Notes under the pieces: generated by a model
The model's input: the letters and a program-made list of their open reading frames with translations, nothing else
The model's database searches: none
What the model was told of the DNA's origin: nothing
Position numbers and translations under genes: made by a program
Shown here: piece by piece, positions 1 through 7,167 of the stretch
How the letters are laid out: each line of letters opens with the position of its first letter
Position numbering within the stretch: position 1 is the stretch's first letter
DNA from: an archaeon
Lineage (GTDB): Archaea > Iainarchaeota > Iainarchaeia > Iainarchaeales > Iainarchaeaceae
Length of the DNA stretch: 18,792 bases
NCBI GenBank assembly: GCA_005239615.1
Contig: SBBR01000109.1
Coordinates: forward strand, 1-18,792
Reading direction: 5' to 3'

Positions 1-2
1 AG

Positions 3-110
3 CGTAATGTAACGTTGATTTGCGCTGGTAAAACCAAAAAGACAAATCGAGTCAGAGCCATGAATCAGCCATCGGCAGACCCAAAAGTGGCGAAGTTAAA
101 AATGATTTAA
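3..110 (+). CDS. possible C-terminal end of a gene entering from the left
   Basis: An open frame runs from the window edge for 35 codons and stops with TAA at 108-110. The peptide is rich in Lys, Arg and Asn and ends AKLKMI. I do not recognise a family. The stop overlaps the stop codon of the convergent tldE gene through the palindrome TTAA (107-110), the same arrangement as at 12361-12364, which slightly favours a real gene end. It is too short for codon statistics to help, so it could be a chance frame. Confidence 0.3.
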   Translation, partial: RNVTLICAGKTKKTNRVRAMNQPSADPKVAKLKMI

Positions 111-1552
111 TATGCCCCTTTCGAAATCCTCTTCATGTTAAGCTCCGAGAGCGCGATCTCCGGAGTTACTATGGTTTCCTCCTGCCCCCAAGACTGTACC
201 GCTTTCTGCTTTTTCCCTATCCCTATTATGTTCTTCATGAGGTTGTCGATGTTGTCAATTACTCGCATGCTGTTCGGCGTGAGCGCCCCCGCAATCCTGC
301 CGTTCTCGATGAGGCATGAGTCGCCGCGGATTGTGCCTGTGTAATCCGGGCTAGCATGTCCATTCACTGGGTAGGTGTACCACATCCTTCCGACATAAAC
401 GCCGTTCTTTACTTCCTCGATCAACTCTTCCCTGGAATACGCCCCTTTCCCGACGACGATGTTTGTGCCGTGTATGCCGACATCCGAGTCGTAGCTGCGC
501 GAGGTGCCGCTCCTGAAGCCGTTGTTCGGGAGGAACTTCGCCCATTCCGGTTTCTTTTTGGTGTAATAATCATTTGACAGGTAATTCACTAGCACTCCGT
601 TCCGTACAAGTTCTGTCTTTCTGGCCTGACGGCCCTCATCGCTCACTGCCTTGGACCCTATTATGCCCTCCAGGCCCGGGTCGTCGGAAACGCTCAGTTG
701 CTCCACCCCAACTTTCTGGCCAATCCTGCCGATGAACGGGCTGGCGTTGTAGTCTATTGAGGAGAGCGCGACGTCGAAACGACTGTATAAAAGCTCTGCA
801 ACCACACTCTCGCTCAGCACGACCCTATACTTGCCGCTTCCAATGCTTTTCGGGTTTTGCATTGACAGGGCTTTTTCGGCCGATTCAATGCCAGCAGCAT
901 GGGCATCAAGCCTTGAGATGTGCGTTGAGCTCTCGAATGATGTGCCGGTGGCATTCTCCTCAGCCTCAAGGCTTGTTGTGAGGGTAGCAAGCGAGCCGGT
1001 GTTCTCCTCGAACCCGAAAATCCCATTCGTGCTCATAACGCAGAACCGCGATGCAGTTAGGTCGAGCTCCCCGGTAATGTTGATTCCGCCGGAGAAATGG
1101 CTTTTCTTCAACCTGCCAAAGGCCCCGTCCAGCATCTCATATGCCTTTGCAATGCCCTTCCCCTCATCCAACTTCATAATGCGCGGGTCGAAGAATTTTC
1201 CTACTCTAGCCTTGCCATGCGCCTCGGGGAGGGAGTGGAAATCCGTGTCCATGACCCTTGCATCGTATGCCTTGGAATATGCCTCGCGGAAACCCTCTGT
1301 TGAAAGGTTAGAGTCGCTAGAGCCCATGCCATTCCTCCCATCCTTAAAGAGGATGCGCAGGCTCAGACCATAATCCTCCTCGCTCTTTGGTTCCTCTAGG
1401 CCATTGCTTGGAATTTTCGAGTGATATGCAATCCTGTAGACATTCAGCGCATTGCATGAAATGTATGCCTCAGCTTCCTTCACGTCCTTCTGCCTTTCCG
1501 CGAAGGCAAGGAAGTCCTTTGCGGCTGATTTGAGTTCTTTCAGGGAAATCAT
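107..1552 (-). CDS. tldE: TldE/PmbA-type subunit of the TldD/TldE metalloprotease
   Basis: A 481-aa protein of the PmbA/TldD (modulator of DNA gyrase) superfamily. It lacks the HExxxH zinc motif, so it should be the non-catalytic partner that with TldD forms a heterodimeric cytoplasmic protease for modified or unfolded peptides. The C-terminal half carries the family pattern: a Gly/Asn-rich strand region, YTGTIRGD near residue 410 and a closing ENGRIAGAL segment. The start is supported by AAGGTGG five bases upstream. It lies 67 bases downstream of tldD on the same strand, so co-transcription is likely. Identification rests on overall pattern and the neighbour. Confidence 0.88.
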   Translation of the reverse strand: MISLKELKSAAKDFLAFAERQKDVKEAEAYISCNALNVYRIAYHSKIPSNGLEEPKSEEDYGLSLRILFKDGRNGMGSSDSNLSTEGFREAYSKAYDARVMDTDFHSLPEAHGKARVGKFFDPRIMKLDEGKGIAKAYEMLDGAFGRLKKSHFSGGINITGELDLTASRFCVMSTNGIFGFEENTGSLATLTTSLEAEENATGTSFESSTHISRLDAHAAGIESAEKALSMQNPKSIGSGKYRVVLSESVVAELLYSRFDVALSSIDYNASPFIGRIGQKVGVEQLSVSDDPGLEGIIGSKAVSDEGRQARKTELVRNGVLVNYLSNDYYTKKKPEWAKFLPNNGFRSGTSRSYDSDVGIHGTNIVVGKGAYSREELIEEVKNGVYVGRMWYTYPVNGHASPDYTGTIRGDSCLIENGRIAGALTPNSMRVIDNIDNLMKNIIGIGKKQKAVQSWGQEETIVTPEIALSELNMKRISKGAY

Positions 1553-1619
1553 TTTTCCACCTTGGCTATAAATTTTGATGCCGTGCTTTTATCGGCTCGC
1601 ATCCGCACTCACCAATTCA

Positions 1620-3167
1620 CTACCTCTTGCCGGTAATATTTGCCTTTATGCGCAGGTGCGGCCCGCCGTTGCCTACGCGCATGGTCTGCATTGGCGTTCC
1701 CTTGCCACAGTTCGGCACGTTGAACCTTTTCAGGTCATCTGCTGCCTCGATGCTCATGAACATGTCCCGCGAATCATACTCAATGCCTGCCTGCCTGTAG
1801 AGCTGGCCGACCTCGCCATTCGTGATGCGGTAGCACTTCCAGCAGGTGATGTTGAAGTTCTGCCTGCTCTCGCCAATAGATGGGGTTTTCTGGCCCACAA
1901 TATAGTAGCCGTCGCGGGTCTCGCGTATCAGCTCCTCGGATTTCCATTTCCCTGCCTCAAAGTACACGTTGCTCATCCTAATCACTGGCATCGAGGATGC
2001 GGATGAGGCGCGCATGTGGCCGTTCGGCTCCTGACCGAGGATGTGTGCTGTCTCGCGCGAGTTCATGAAGCCATTCAGGACGCCATTTTCGACCAGTATG
2101 GTCTTTTTCGCCGGAGCGCCCTCATCGTCGAATGCAAAGTTCCCGTATCCTTCTATTTCCGGGTCTGCCACGACATTCATCTCCTCGGAACCAATCCTCT
2201 TCCCGAGCATGTTCTCGTCGAGGTTGTTGAACCACCATGCCCTTCCGGCCCATGCGGTCTCGCGCTTCAGGGCACGGTCAGCTTCCGCAGGATGGCCGCA
2301 AATCTCGTGGCTCAGGAGGGTGTTGAACCAAGGGTCAGTAATCACGGTTGCATTCTCCTTGAATTCCGCTACAGGCGCGTTTGCAAGTTCCACAGTGCCC
2401 TCCGCGAGGAAGTGCGCAAAATCCTCAAGGCTTTTTCCATGCGAATTCTCGCCTTCGAGGGCTTCAAGGCCTTTCGGCTCAGCAATCCACTCATGGTATG
2501 TCTCGTCGGCCTTACCCTTCGCGGCGATGTAAACCGACGGCTCTGTTATTGCGCGCGTCTGCTCTATGAGCGAGCCTTCGCTGCTGGCGAACATTTTTTT
2601 TTCCACGAACGAGGATATGGAAATGCTGTTGGTGGCCACTCCCGGCACCCCTGAAATCTCCTTGGAGAGCTTCTCCGAGCGCTGCACAAACTCGCCCAGG
2701 TCTGCGTCCAAAGGGTTTGTTTTGTAAGGGGCTGCCCACTCTTTCTGGACTACCGGCACTTCGGCGAACTCCGTCGAGTAAAGCCCTCCACCTTCCTTCG
2801 GGAAGCGCTTCATCTGCTTCTCCTTCGAGGCGGAATTCAGCCTGGCGCGCTTCAAGGCAACGCTAAGGAGGCCATCAAGGATTTTGCCAAGTTTCCCGAA
2901 ATCTTTCACACCCAAGCTCTTCCCGGCGAAGCCGCCCGCAACCACTTTGTTGCCGTGGAAAACCCTTACCCCTATGTCAGCCCCGTAATCGCGTGCCGCG
3001 CCCTTGATGTTGCCGTTCAAGGCGCCGGCTGCAAGACCGTTCGAAACCTCGAGGCGGGCGTCCGCAAGGCTTGACTTGTGCTTGGATGAGAACTTTTGCA
3101 GTGTGCTCAGGAGGTCGTCCTTGGCCTCGGCGGCTTTTTCGATAGGGAGGGGGAAGTCCTGCGTCAT
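1620..3167 (-). CDS. tldD: TldD zinc metalloprotease subunit
   Basis: A 515-aa protein, somewhat longer than the usual 460-480. It carries the zinc-protease motif HEICGHPAEAD (HExxxH) around residue 287. A later FNITCWKCYRI segment matches the position of the third zinc ligand, a cysteine, in Escherichia coli TldD. It should be the catalytic subunit, with the zinc-less TldE encoded next. The frame stays open to an ATG at 3266, but I choose the ATG at 3167. A box A (AATTTAAAA on the minus strand near 3202) sits about 35 bases upstream, giving a very short leader. The 33 extra N-terminal residues are Gln/Asn/Pro-rich and unlike the family. Confidence 0.93.
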   Translation of the reverse strand: MTQDFPLPIEKAAEAKDDLLSTLQKFSSKHKSSLADARLEVSNGLAAGALNGNIKGAARDYGADIGVRVFHGNKVVAGGFAGKSLGVKDFGKLGKILDGLLSVALKRARLNSASKEKQMKRFPKEGGGLYSTEFAEVPVVQKEWAAPYKTNPLDADLGEFVQRSEKLSKEISGVPGVATNSISISSFVEKKMFASSEGSLIEQTRAITEPSVYIAAKGKADETYHEWIAEPKGLEALEGENSHGKSLEDFAHFLAEGTVELANAPVAEFKENATVITDPWFNTLLSHEICGHPAEADRALKRETAWAGRAWWFNNLDENMLGKRIGSEEMNVVADPEIEGYGNFAFDDEGAPAKKTILVENGVLNGFMNSRETAHILGQEPNGHMRASSASSMPVIRMSNVYFEAGKWKSEELIRETRDGYYIVGQKTPSIGESRQNFNITCWKCYRITNGEVGQLYRQAGIEYDSRDMFMSIEAADDLKRFNVPNCGKGTPMQTMRVGNGGPHLRIKANITGKR

Positions 3168-3196
3168 GATTCCAGCAAAAAGAGGAGGAATGAATT

Positions 3197-3207
3197 GTTT
3201 TAAATTG
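3197..3207 (-). promoter_or_regulatory. box A promoter of tldDE
   Basis: The minus strand reads AATTTAAAA, a good archaeal TATA box, centred about 35 bases before the chosen tldD ATG. The predicted transcript start is near 3176. This supports the shorter TldD start and a nearly leaderless tldD-tldE mRNA. Confidence 0.5.
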
Positions 3208-3247
3208 GGTGCAGGTCTGGTGCTGCTGTTGCTTAACTCGTGGTTTT

Positions 3248-3267
3248 GTTGAGCCTGTTGGCTCAAC
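3248..3267. repeat. perfect 8-bp hairpin upstream of tldD
   Basis: GTTGAGCC and GGCTCAAC form a perfect stem around a TGTT loop. It lies between the tldD promoter and the 3' end of the ABC remnant. It could stop transcripts running in from the remnant on the minus strand, but there is no strong T-run on either side, so the role is open. Confidence 0.5.
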
Positions 3268-3322
3268 TGTCTCCCATTTTCTCATCCACCCCCCTCTGTT
3301 GGTTACGCTGATGCCAGAACCT

Positions 3323-3667
3323 TCAATGTGGGAGGGTCCATACCAAAAATATTGCGTTTTCGCCGTGCGGGAAAATCAGGGCGAGGTGTATCATTCCGAG
3401 CGAGATTCCGAAGAGCAGCAGGAAGAAGCGCGCGAAGGCGAAGGTCGCGGAGATGAGCGGGATCATTCCTGCGCCGTTCGGGCCGAGCAGCCCGACGATT
3501 TCGCCTTCGCGGATTTTAAGGTTGGCATTGTAATGCGCCCTGATGGTGTCGTTCCCTTCTCGGAATTCCTTGGCCACATCCCTAACTTCGAGTGCATCCT
3601 TCCTAAACAATGCCTTGCGCTGGTTCTTTAATTGTTTTTCTTTCTTATATATATAGGGCCATGCCAT
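3323..3667 (-). pseudogene. ABC transporter remnant: ATPase start fused to permease fragment
   Basis: The N-terminal part reads as an ABC ATPase start: ALEVRDVAKEF, then the A-loop region, then IREGEIVGLLGPNGAG. The Walker A motif stops there; the required Lys-Ser/Thr is missing. From about 3466 the frame continues as a hydrophobic segment (ATFAFARFFLLLFGISLG) resembling the last membrane helix of an ABC-2 type permease, ending in unrelated residues and a stop at 3323. The simplest reading is one large deletion that removed the rest of the ATPase and most of the permease. The 5' end is uncertain: the only upstream ATG (3667) lies at the divergent gatC start, and a TTG near 3615 is an alternative. 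It cannot work as an ATPase. Confidence 0.7.
3645..3655. promoter_or_regulatory. symmetric TATA element between gatC and the ABC remnant
   Basis: The alternating run TATATATATA is the same on both strands and could direct either gene. Its centre is only 16 bases before the gatC ATG, close for a normal archaeal start. It is better placed for the minus-strand remnant. A weaker TTTAAT at 3627-3632 fits gatC spacing better. Confidence 0.4.
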
Positions 3668-3959
3668 GCCTAAAGTGAAGGTCGACAGGGAGCTTCTCCT
3701 GAGGGTAGCGGCGAACGCGCGCCTCAACCTAACCGAGGCCGAAATAAAAAAGTTCCTCCCGCAGATGCAGGACATCCTCGCTGCATTCTCAAAGCTCGAC
3801 GAGCTGGACGTGTCCAAGCAAGAGCCTTCGTTCCAGCCGCTGCCAATAAAGAACGTGTTCCGCGAGGACAAGGTCGGCAAGTGCCTATCGCAGGAAGAGG
3901 CGCTCTTTAACACCACGCACAAGAAGGACGGCTACTTCAAGGGCCCAAAAGTTTTATAA
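3666..3959 (+). CDS. gatC: Asp/Glu-tRNA amidotransferase subunit GatC
   Basis: A 97-aa protein of normal GatC length. It starts with the usual pattern of a short helix followed by RVAANARLNLTEAEIKKFL. It continues with a FSKLDELDV segment and a C-terminal tail containing the FREDKVG stretch typical of the family. GatC wraps around GatA and stabilises its contact with GatB in the complex that amidates misacylated Asp-tRNA(Asn). An ATG at 3661 is out of frame, so 3666 is the start. The gene is cut off from gatA by 886 bases holding other genes, unlike the usual gatCAB operon. Confidence 0.92.
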   Translation: MPKVKVDRELLLRVAANARLNLTEAEIKKFLPQMQDILAAFSKLDELDVSKQEPSFQPLPIKNVFREDKVGKCLSQEEALFNTTHKKDGYFKGPKVL

Positions 3960-3985
3960 GGCACTTAAATTGTTACATTAGCATT

Positions 3986-4090
3986 ATGGTTACGAAAGTT
4001 AGCAGACGTCAATTCCTGAAAGATGCCGCTACCATAGGTGCGGGGCTAGCTGGTTATAGTGCGTTAGTTGGGGCCGCAAAAAAGAGGTGA
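3986..4090 (+). CDS. 34-aa ORF made almost entirely of a Tat signal peptide
   Basis: The peptide starts MVTKVSRRQFLKDAATIGAG and continues LAGYSALVGAAKKR before TGA. SRRQFLK is an exact twin-arginine motif (S/T-R-R-x-F-L-K). It is followed by a mildly hydrophobic Gly/Ala segment and an Ala-Ala-Lys end, where signal peptidase would act. No mature protein follows. A TTTTATAAG box at 3952-3960, overlapping the gatC stop, is about 29 bases from the ATG and suggests its own leaderless transcript. It could be the surviving start of a lost Tat-exported enzyme or a real micro-peptide. I cannot tell which. Confidence 0.6.
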   Translation: MVTKVSRRQFLKDAATIGAGLAGYSALVGAAKKR

Positions 4091-4165
4091 AAGGGTTATA
4101 AATCCGGTCCTGCAACCACTTCAAGAAGGCTTGGTGGTTTAAGGAAAAGGCCCCAAAAAAGAGGT
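4072..4165 (+). repeat. 17-bp near-perfect direct repeat
   Basis: GGCCGCAAAAAAGAGGT at 4072-4088 recurs as GGCCCCAAAAAAGAGGT at 4149-4165, 16 of 17 matching, 77 bases apart. The first copy encodes the last residues of the Tat ORF (AAKKR). The second, read in another frame, again ends in KKR followed by TAA. This may mark a small duplication or a deletion scar in the lost part of the gene. A TTATAAAT box at 4096-4103 lies between the copies with no start codon after it. Confidence 0.5.
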
Positions 4166-4177
4166 AATAAAAAAGGT

Positions 4178-4492
4178 TCACGCTGTCATCTCTATTTTCT
4201 TCCTCGCGGTTGCCTGCAGAATCATCTCCCCTCCTTTTTCGAGGCCTAGCGTTCTCTCCAACTCCTTTGGCATCCTGATAATCAGGTTGCTGCGCATCCG
4301 CCCTAACTTCACCCTGAATTTCTTATTCCTGATTCTGTTCAACATGAGTATTTTTTCAGCCTGCTCAGGGTCGAAGTATTCCTCGCCGCACCTGCACTTC
4401 CAGCCGTCTATTTGGTGCCCTTGGAAGCTCAGCCTTGCCTCTTTCGCGGTTTCCCCGCACTTCACGCATTTCATACCCTTCATGTTTGTCAT
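4178..4492 (-). CDS. zinc-ribbon plus AbrB/SpoVT-like antitoxin
   Basis: A 104-aa protein with two parts. Residues 1-40 hold a YgiT-type zinc knuckle: C9-x2-C12, then C33-x-C35-G. Residues about 65-104 read RMRSNLIIRMPKELERTLGL then a Gly-Gly-Glu turn, the swapped-hairpin AbrB/SpoVT DNA-binding pattern. Such fusions act as antitoxins that bind their own promoter. The gene begins 6 bases after the end of the reading frame of the upstream toxin-like gene, as in an operon. The start could instead be Met4 or Met7. The pair is transcribed against gatC and gatA. Confidence 0.75.
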   Translation of the reverse strand: MTNMKGMKCVKCGETAKEARLSFQGHQIDGWKCRCGEEYFDPEQAEKILMLNRIRNKKFRVKLGRMRSNLIIRMPKELERTLGLEKGGEMILQATARKKIEMTA

Positions 4493-4498
4493 CTGCCT

Positions 4499-4734
4499 TC
4501 AGAACACTCCAACTTGCGTTATTACCCAGCACTCGGTATATTCAATGTCTTCCTTCCCTTTGCGATGCACTTTTCTAGGGTGTCCTTTTTCCGCCGGCTG
4601 CGTGAGCAGTCAAATCCTTTGTCCAGGATTTCTGCCACTTCCTCGAGCAGCAGGTCACATCTTGCCAGTTCGTTCATGGCCGTCCTCGAAGGTATTATCG
4701 GCAGACCTTTGTATTTCGGGTAAATGGAAGGCAA
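4499..4734 (-). pseudogene. frameshifted toxin-like gene (DUF4258-like)
   Basis: The first frame begins at the ATG at 4734 and reads GLPIIPSRTAMNELARCDLL, then CSRSRRKKDTLEKCIAKGRK, and stops at 4522 after 70 residues. Directly behind, in the next frame, the sequence continues EYTECWVITQVGVF and stops at 4499, 6 bases before the antitoxin ATG. From memory, archaeal proteins of this small toxin-like group end in a strand of just this form (W-x-I-T-x-V-G-V-F), with about ten residues between it and the GRKT segment. I infer a small deletion with frameshift near 4540-4550. Assignment to DUF4258 is tentative. Either the toxin is dead while the antitoxin survives, or the tail is reached by recoding. 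Confidence 0.6.
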
Positions 4735-4742
4735 ACGAATAC

Positions 4743-4778
4743 AACATATCCTATTAGCATATGCTATTAAAATATGTT
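4743..4778. promoter_or_regulatory. 36-bp nested dyad over the toxin-antitoxin promoter
   Basis: An inner perfect 12-bp palindrome TAGCATATGCTA (4755-4766) is flanked at exactly equal distance (5 bases each side) by the arms AACATAT (4743-4749) and ATATGTT (4772-4778). All parts share one centre between 4760 and 4761. The box A of the minus-strand pair (TTTTAATA, about 4767-4774) lies inside the right half. This is what an autoregulatory antitoxin operator should look like. An AbrB-type dimer or tetramer is the obvious candidate to bind it. Confidence 0.65.
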
Positions 4779-4803
4779 TTGCCTGGGTCGGAGGCTGTTA
4801 TCA

Positions 4804-4835
4804 AATTTAAATAATGACTCTAATTAGTAACTAAT
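4804..4835 (+). promoter_or_regulatory. gatA promoter with small dyad at the start site
   Basis: AATTTAAATAAT at 4804-4815 is a strong box A about 36 bases before the gatA ATG. A 13-bp inverted repeat, ATTAGT-A-ACTAAT, covers 4823-4835, right at the expected transcript start near 4836. gatA therefore has its own promoter and does not depend on the gatC transcript. Confidence 0.55.
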
Positions 4836-4845
4836 AACGGTCTGA

Positions 4846-6336
4846 ATGAAAAACACCGCCCTGCCAGCCCAAAGGTTTGTCGAACTTGTTTCCCGCGGGG
4901 ATGTTTCAGCCCTCGAGCACTGCCACAATATCTGCGAGGAAATTGAGAAGAAGAACAAGAAGTTTCACCACTTCAACTTCTTTGACAAAAAATCCGTTAT
5001 TGCGCAGGCCGAGGCGCTCGAAAAGGAAATCATAAAAGGCCGCAGGGGAAGGCTCCTGGGCGTTCCTGTGAGCGTCAAGGACTGCCTCTGTATAAAGGGC
5101 ATGGAGTCTCGCACGGGCTCGAAAATCCTCTCCGGTTACAAACCAACTTTCAACGCAACCGCAGCCCAGAGGGCAATTGATGAGGGGGCAATCATCCTCG
5201 GCAAGACCAGCCAGGACGAGTTCGGCTTCGGCACATTCTCGGTCAACCACACAGCTGACATAATGATGGGTGGCGAGCACATTGGCAATGGCGTTCCATT
5301 GAATCCGCTTGATGCCGGAAGAAGCTGCGGAGGGAGTTCCGGCGGCGCCGCGGGCTTTGCAGCACTCACGGAGCACACACACATCGCACTCGCGGAGAGC
5401 ACCGGGGGGAGCATAGCCTGCCCGGCGTCGTTCTGCGGCATGGCTTCCATAACCCCGACTTACGGCCTTGTCTCGCGCTATGGCCTCATGGATTACGCGA
5501 ATTCGCTCGACAAGGTCGGTGCAATTGGGAAAAGCATTGGTGATGTTGCACTGCTCTTGGATGTAGTCAGGGGCAGGGATGAGCGTGATAGCACTTCGCT
5601 GGATTCGCAGAAAATTGAATTACAGGGCACAGGAAAGAATAGTGCTGACAAAAGCGGCCATGGTGTTAAGAATATGAAAATCGGCATTCCGAGTGAACTG
5701 ATGGACTCGATTGAAAACAAAAAAGTCAAGGGTGTTGTGCTCAAAAAAATCGAGGCTGCTGAGAGGCTTGGCGCTGTGGTGCAGGAAGTTTCCATGCCGC
5801 TCAACACCAAATACGGTGTTTCGGTCTACTATCTGATAGCCATGGCCGAGGCCTCAACCAACCTCGCCAAGTACTGCGGCATGCGCTATGGTTTTGCGAA
5901 AAAGCTCGAGGGCAATTTCAACGAGTACTTCTCTGCGGTGCGCTCCGAGGCCTTCGGCGAGGAGGCCAAGCGCAGGATAATGCTTGGCACTTTCGCGCGC
6001 ATGTCCGGCTTCAGGGACGCCTATTACCTGCGTGCTATGAAGGCGCGCACGAAGCTCATAAGTGAATTCAGGCAAGTGTTCTCCAAGGTCGACCTCATTG
6101 CCCACCCTGCAATGCCTATCACCGCGCCGAGGTTCTCCGAGATTGAAAAGCTCACGCCGCTAGAGCACTACGCCGCGGACTTGTGCACTGTCCCGGCGAA
6201 CCTCGCAGGTATGCCGCACGCAACAATAAACGCCGGCGAGGTGGACGGCCTGCCTGTAGGGCTGATGGTGGTGGGCTACCACCTTGATGATGGCAAGGTT
6301 CTGTCGTTAGCGGCTTCTTTGGAGGGGGGACAATGA
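4846..6336 (+). CDS. gatA: Asp/Glu-tRNA amidotransferase subunit GatA
   Basis: A 496-aa amidase-signature protein. It releases ammonia from glutamine or asparagine and passes it to GatB. The catalytic triad is visible: Lys78 in PVSVKDCLC, the cis-Ser in the Gly-Gly-Ser-Ser-Gly-Gly motif (Ser165 by spacing), and the nucleophile Ser189 in STGGSIACPASFCG. Two details are odd. The usual Thr-Asp-Thr-Gly-Gly-Ser is Glu-Ser-Thr-Gly-Gly-Ser. There is also a short insertion (MMGGEHIGNG, residues 140-149) before the serine loop. Its stop overlaps an ATG as ATGA. It belongs with gatB downstream and the displaced gatC. Confidence 0.96.
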   Translation: MKNTALPAQRFVELVSRGDVSALEHCHNICEEIEKKNKKFHHFNFFDKKSVIAQAEALEKEIIKGRRGRLLGVPVSVKDCLCIKGMESRTGSKILSGYKPTFNATAAQRAIDEGAIILGKTSQDEFGFGTFSVNHTADIMMGGEHIGNGVPLNPLDAGRSCGGSSGGAAGFAALTEHTHIALAESTGGSIACPASFCGMASITPTYGLVSRYGLMDYANSLDKVGAIGKSIGDVALLLDVVRGRDERDSTSLDSQKIELQGTGKNSADKSGHGVKNMKIGIPSELMDSIENKKVKGVVLKKIEAAERLGAVVQEVSMPLNTKYGVSVYYLIAMAEASTNLAKYCGMRYGFAKKLEGNFNEYFSAVRSEAFGEEAKRRIMLGTFARMSGFRDAYYLRAMKARTKLISEFRQVFSKVDLIAHPAMPITAPRFSEIEKLTPLEHYAADLCTVPANLAGMPHATINAGEVDGLPVGLMVVGYHLDDGKVLSLAASLEGGQ

Positions 6337-6399
6337 CCAATTACAACATTGCCAAGTTAGCGAAGAGACATTCGAGCCATTTTGTCAGCGGTGCTGCGC

Positions 6400-7167
6400 A
6401 TGATTGAGCTTGAGGTCGCGGAGAAGGCCTGCGTCGAGGCCGGGAGAATCGCAATGAAATATTTCCGGGGGGCATTCAGCATGAGGCTCAAGGCCCCGCG
6501 CAACATCGTTACCGAGGCCGATGTCGAGGCCGAGCGGCGCATCAAGGCGATGATTTCCATGGAATTCCCGGAGCACGCTTTCCTCGGCGAGGAGGAGGGT
6601 AAACAGGGCCACAGCGAGTTCGTGTGGCTCATCGACCCGATAGACGGCACCACAAATTTCGCGCACGGAGTGGATTACTTTTGCACCTCAATCGCGCTAG
6701 CGCGGGGCAACGAGCTTGTCTGCGGCGCGGTTTACAACCCGGTCCACAACAGGCTCTACTCAGCATGCAAGGGGAAGGGCGCGTGGCTCAACCGGAAAAA
6801 AATCTCGGTTTCGAAAACCGCAAAGCTTGAGGATTCCCTTGTGGTCAGCGGCTTCCCTTACAGCAACAGGCTCCTCGAGGAGAAAACGATAATGTCTACT
6901 AAGGCGCTCTACGGCAACTGCCAGGACATCAGGAGGTTCGGCTCCGCCGCTCTTGACTTCTGTGCTGTTGCAGAGGGGGTCTGCGACGCCTTTTTCGAGT
7001 ACGACCTCAAGCCTTGGGATGTTGGCGCTGGCATGCTCATCGTGAGGGAAGCCGGCGGCAAAGTCACGGACTGCAATGGAAAGGCCGCATGGGCGGATTC
7101 AGGGCACTTCCTCACCACCAATGGCCTGCTGCACCCCGCAATGCTGGACAAGCTGGAGAGGGTGTGA
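6400..7167 (+). CDS. inositol monophosphatase family phosphatase
   Basis: A 255-aa Mg-dependent phosphatase of the IMPase/FBPase superfamily. The metal site is complete: Glu64-Glu65 in FLGEEEG, WLIDPIDGTTNF with Asp79 and Asp82, and the C-terminal LKPWDVGAGMLIVREAGG. Archaeal members often hydrolyse both inositol-1-phosphate and fructose-1,6-bisphosphate. I place the start at the ATG at 6400; an in-frame TTG at 6382 would add six residues. Its stop TGA directly abuts the gatB ATG, so it is translated within the gat operon although it has no known part in tRNA amidation. A 24-codon ORF (6333-6407, another frame) bridges gatA and this gene and may couple translation. Confidence 0.92.
   Translation: MIELEVAEKACVEAGRIAMKYFRGAFSMRLKAPRNIVTEADVEAERRIKAMISMEFPEHAFLGEEEGKQGHSEFVWLIDPIDGTTNFAHGVDYFCTSIALARGNELVCGAVYNPVHNRLYSACKGKGAWLNRKKISVSKTAKLEDSLVVSGFPYSNRLLEEKTIMSTKALYGNCQDIRRFGSAALDFCAVAEGVCDAFFEYDLKPWDVGAGMLIVREAGGKVTDCNGKAAWADSGHFLTTNGLLHPAMLDKLERV

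Noticed and set aside
831..1373. 180-codon plus-strand ORF
   Set aside because: Lies wholly antisense to tldE, has no recognisable motif or promoter, and follows the third-position bias of the real gene.
2016..2654. 212-codon plus-strand ORF
   Set aside because: Antisense shadow of tldD, which is certain from its zinc motif.
4088..4090. TGA recoding (selenocysteine) extending the Tat ORF
   Set aside because: The continuation is a Lys/Arg-rich stretch without motifs that runs into the antisense antitoxin gene; no SECIS-like element seen.
4287..4757. 156-codon plus-strand ORF between gatC and gatA
   Set aside because: Antisense to the zinc-ribbon antitoxin and toxin remnant; those carry recognisable motifs and a promoter, this does not.
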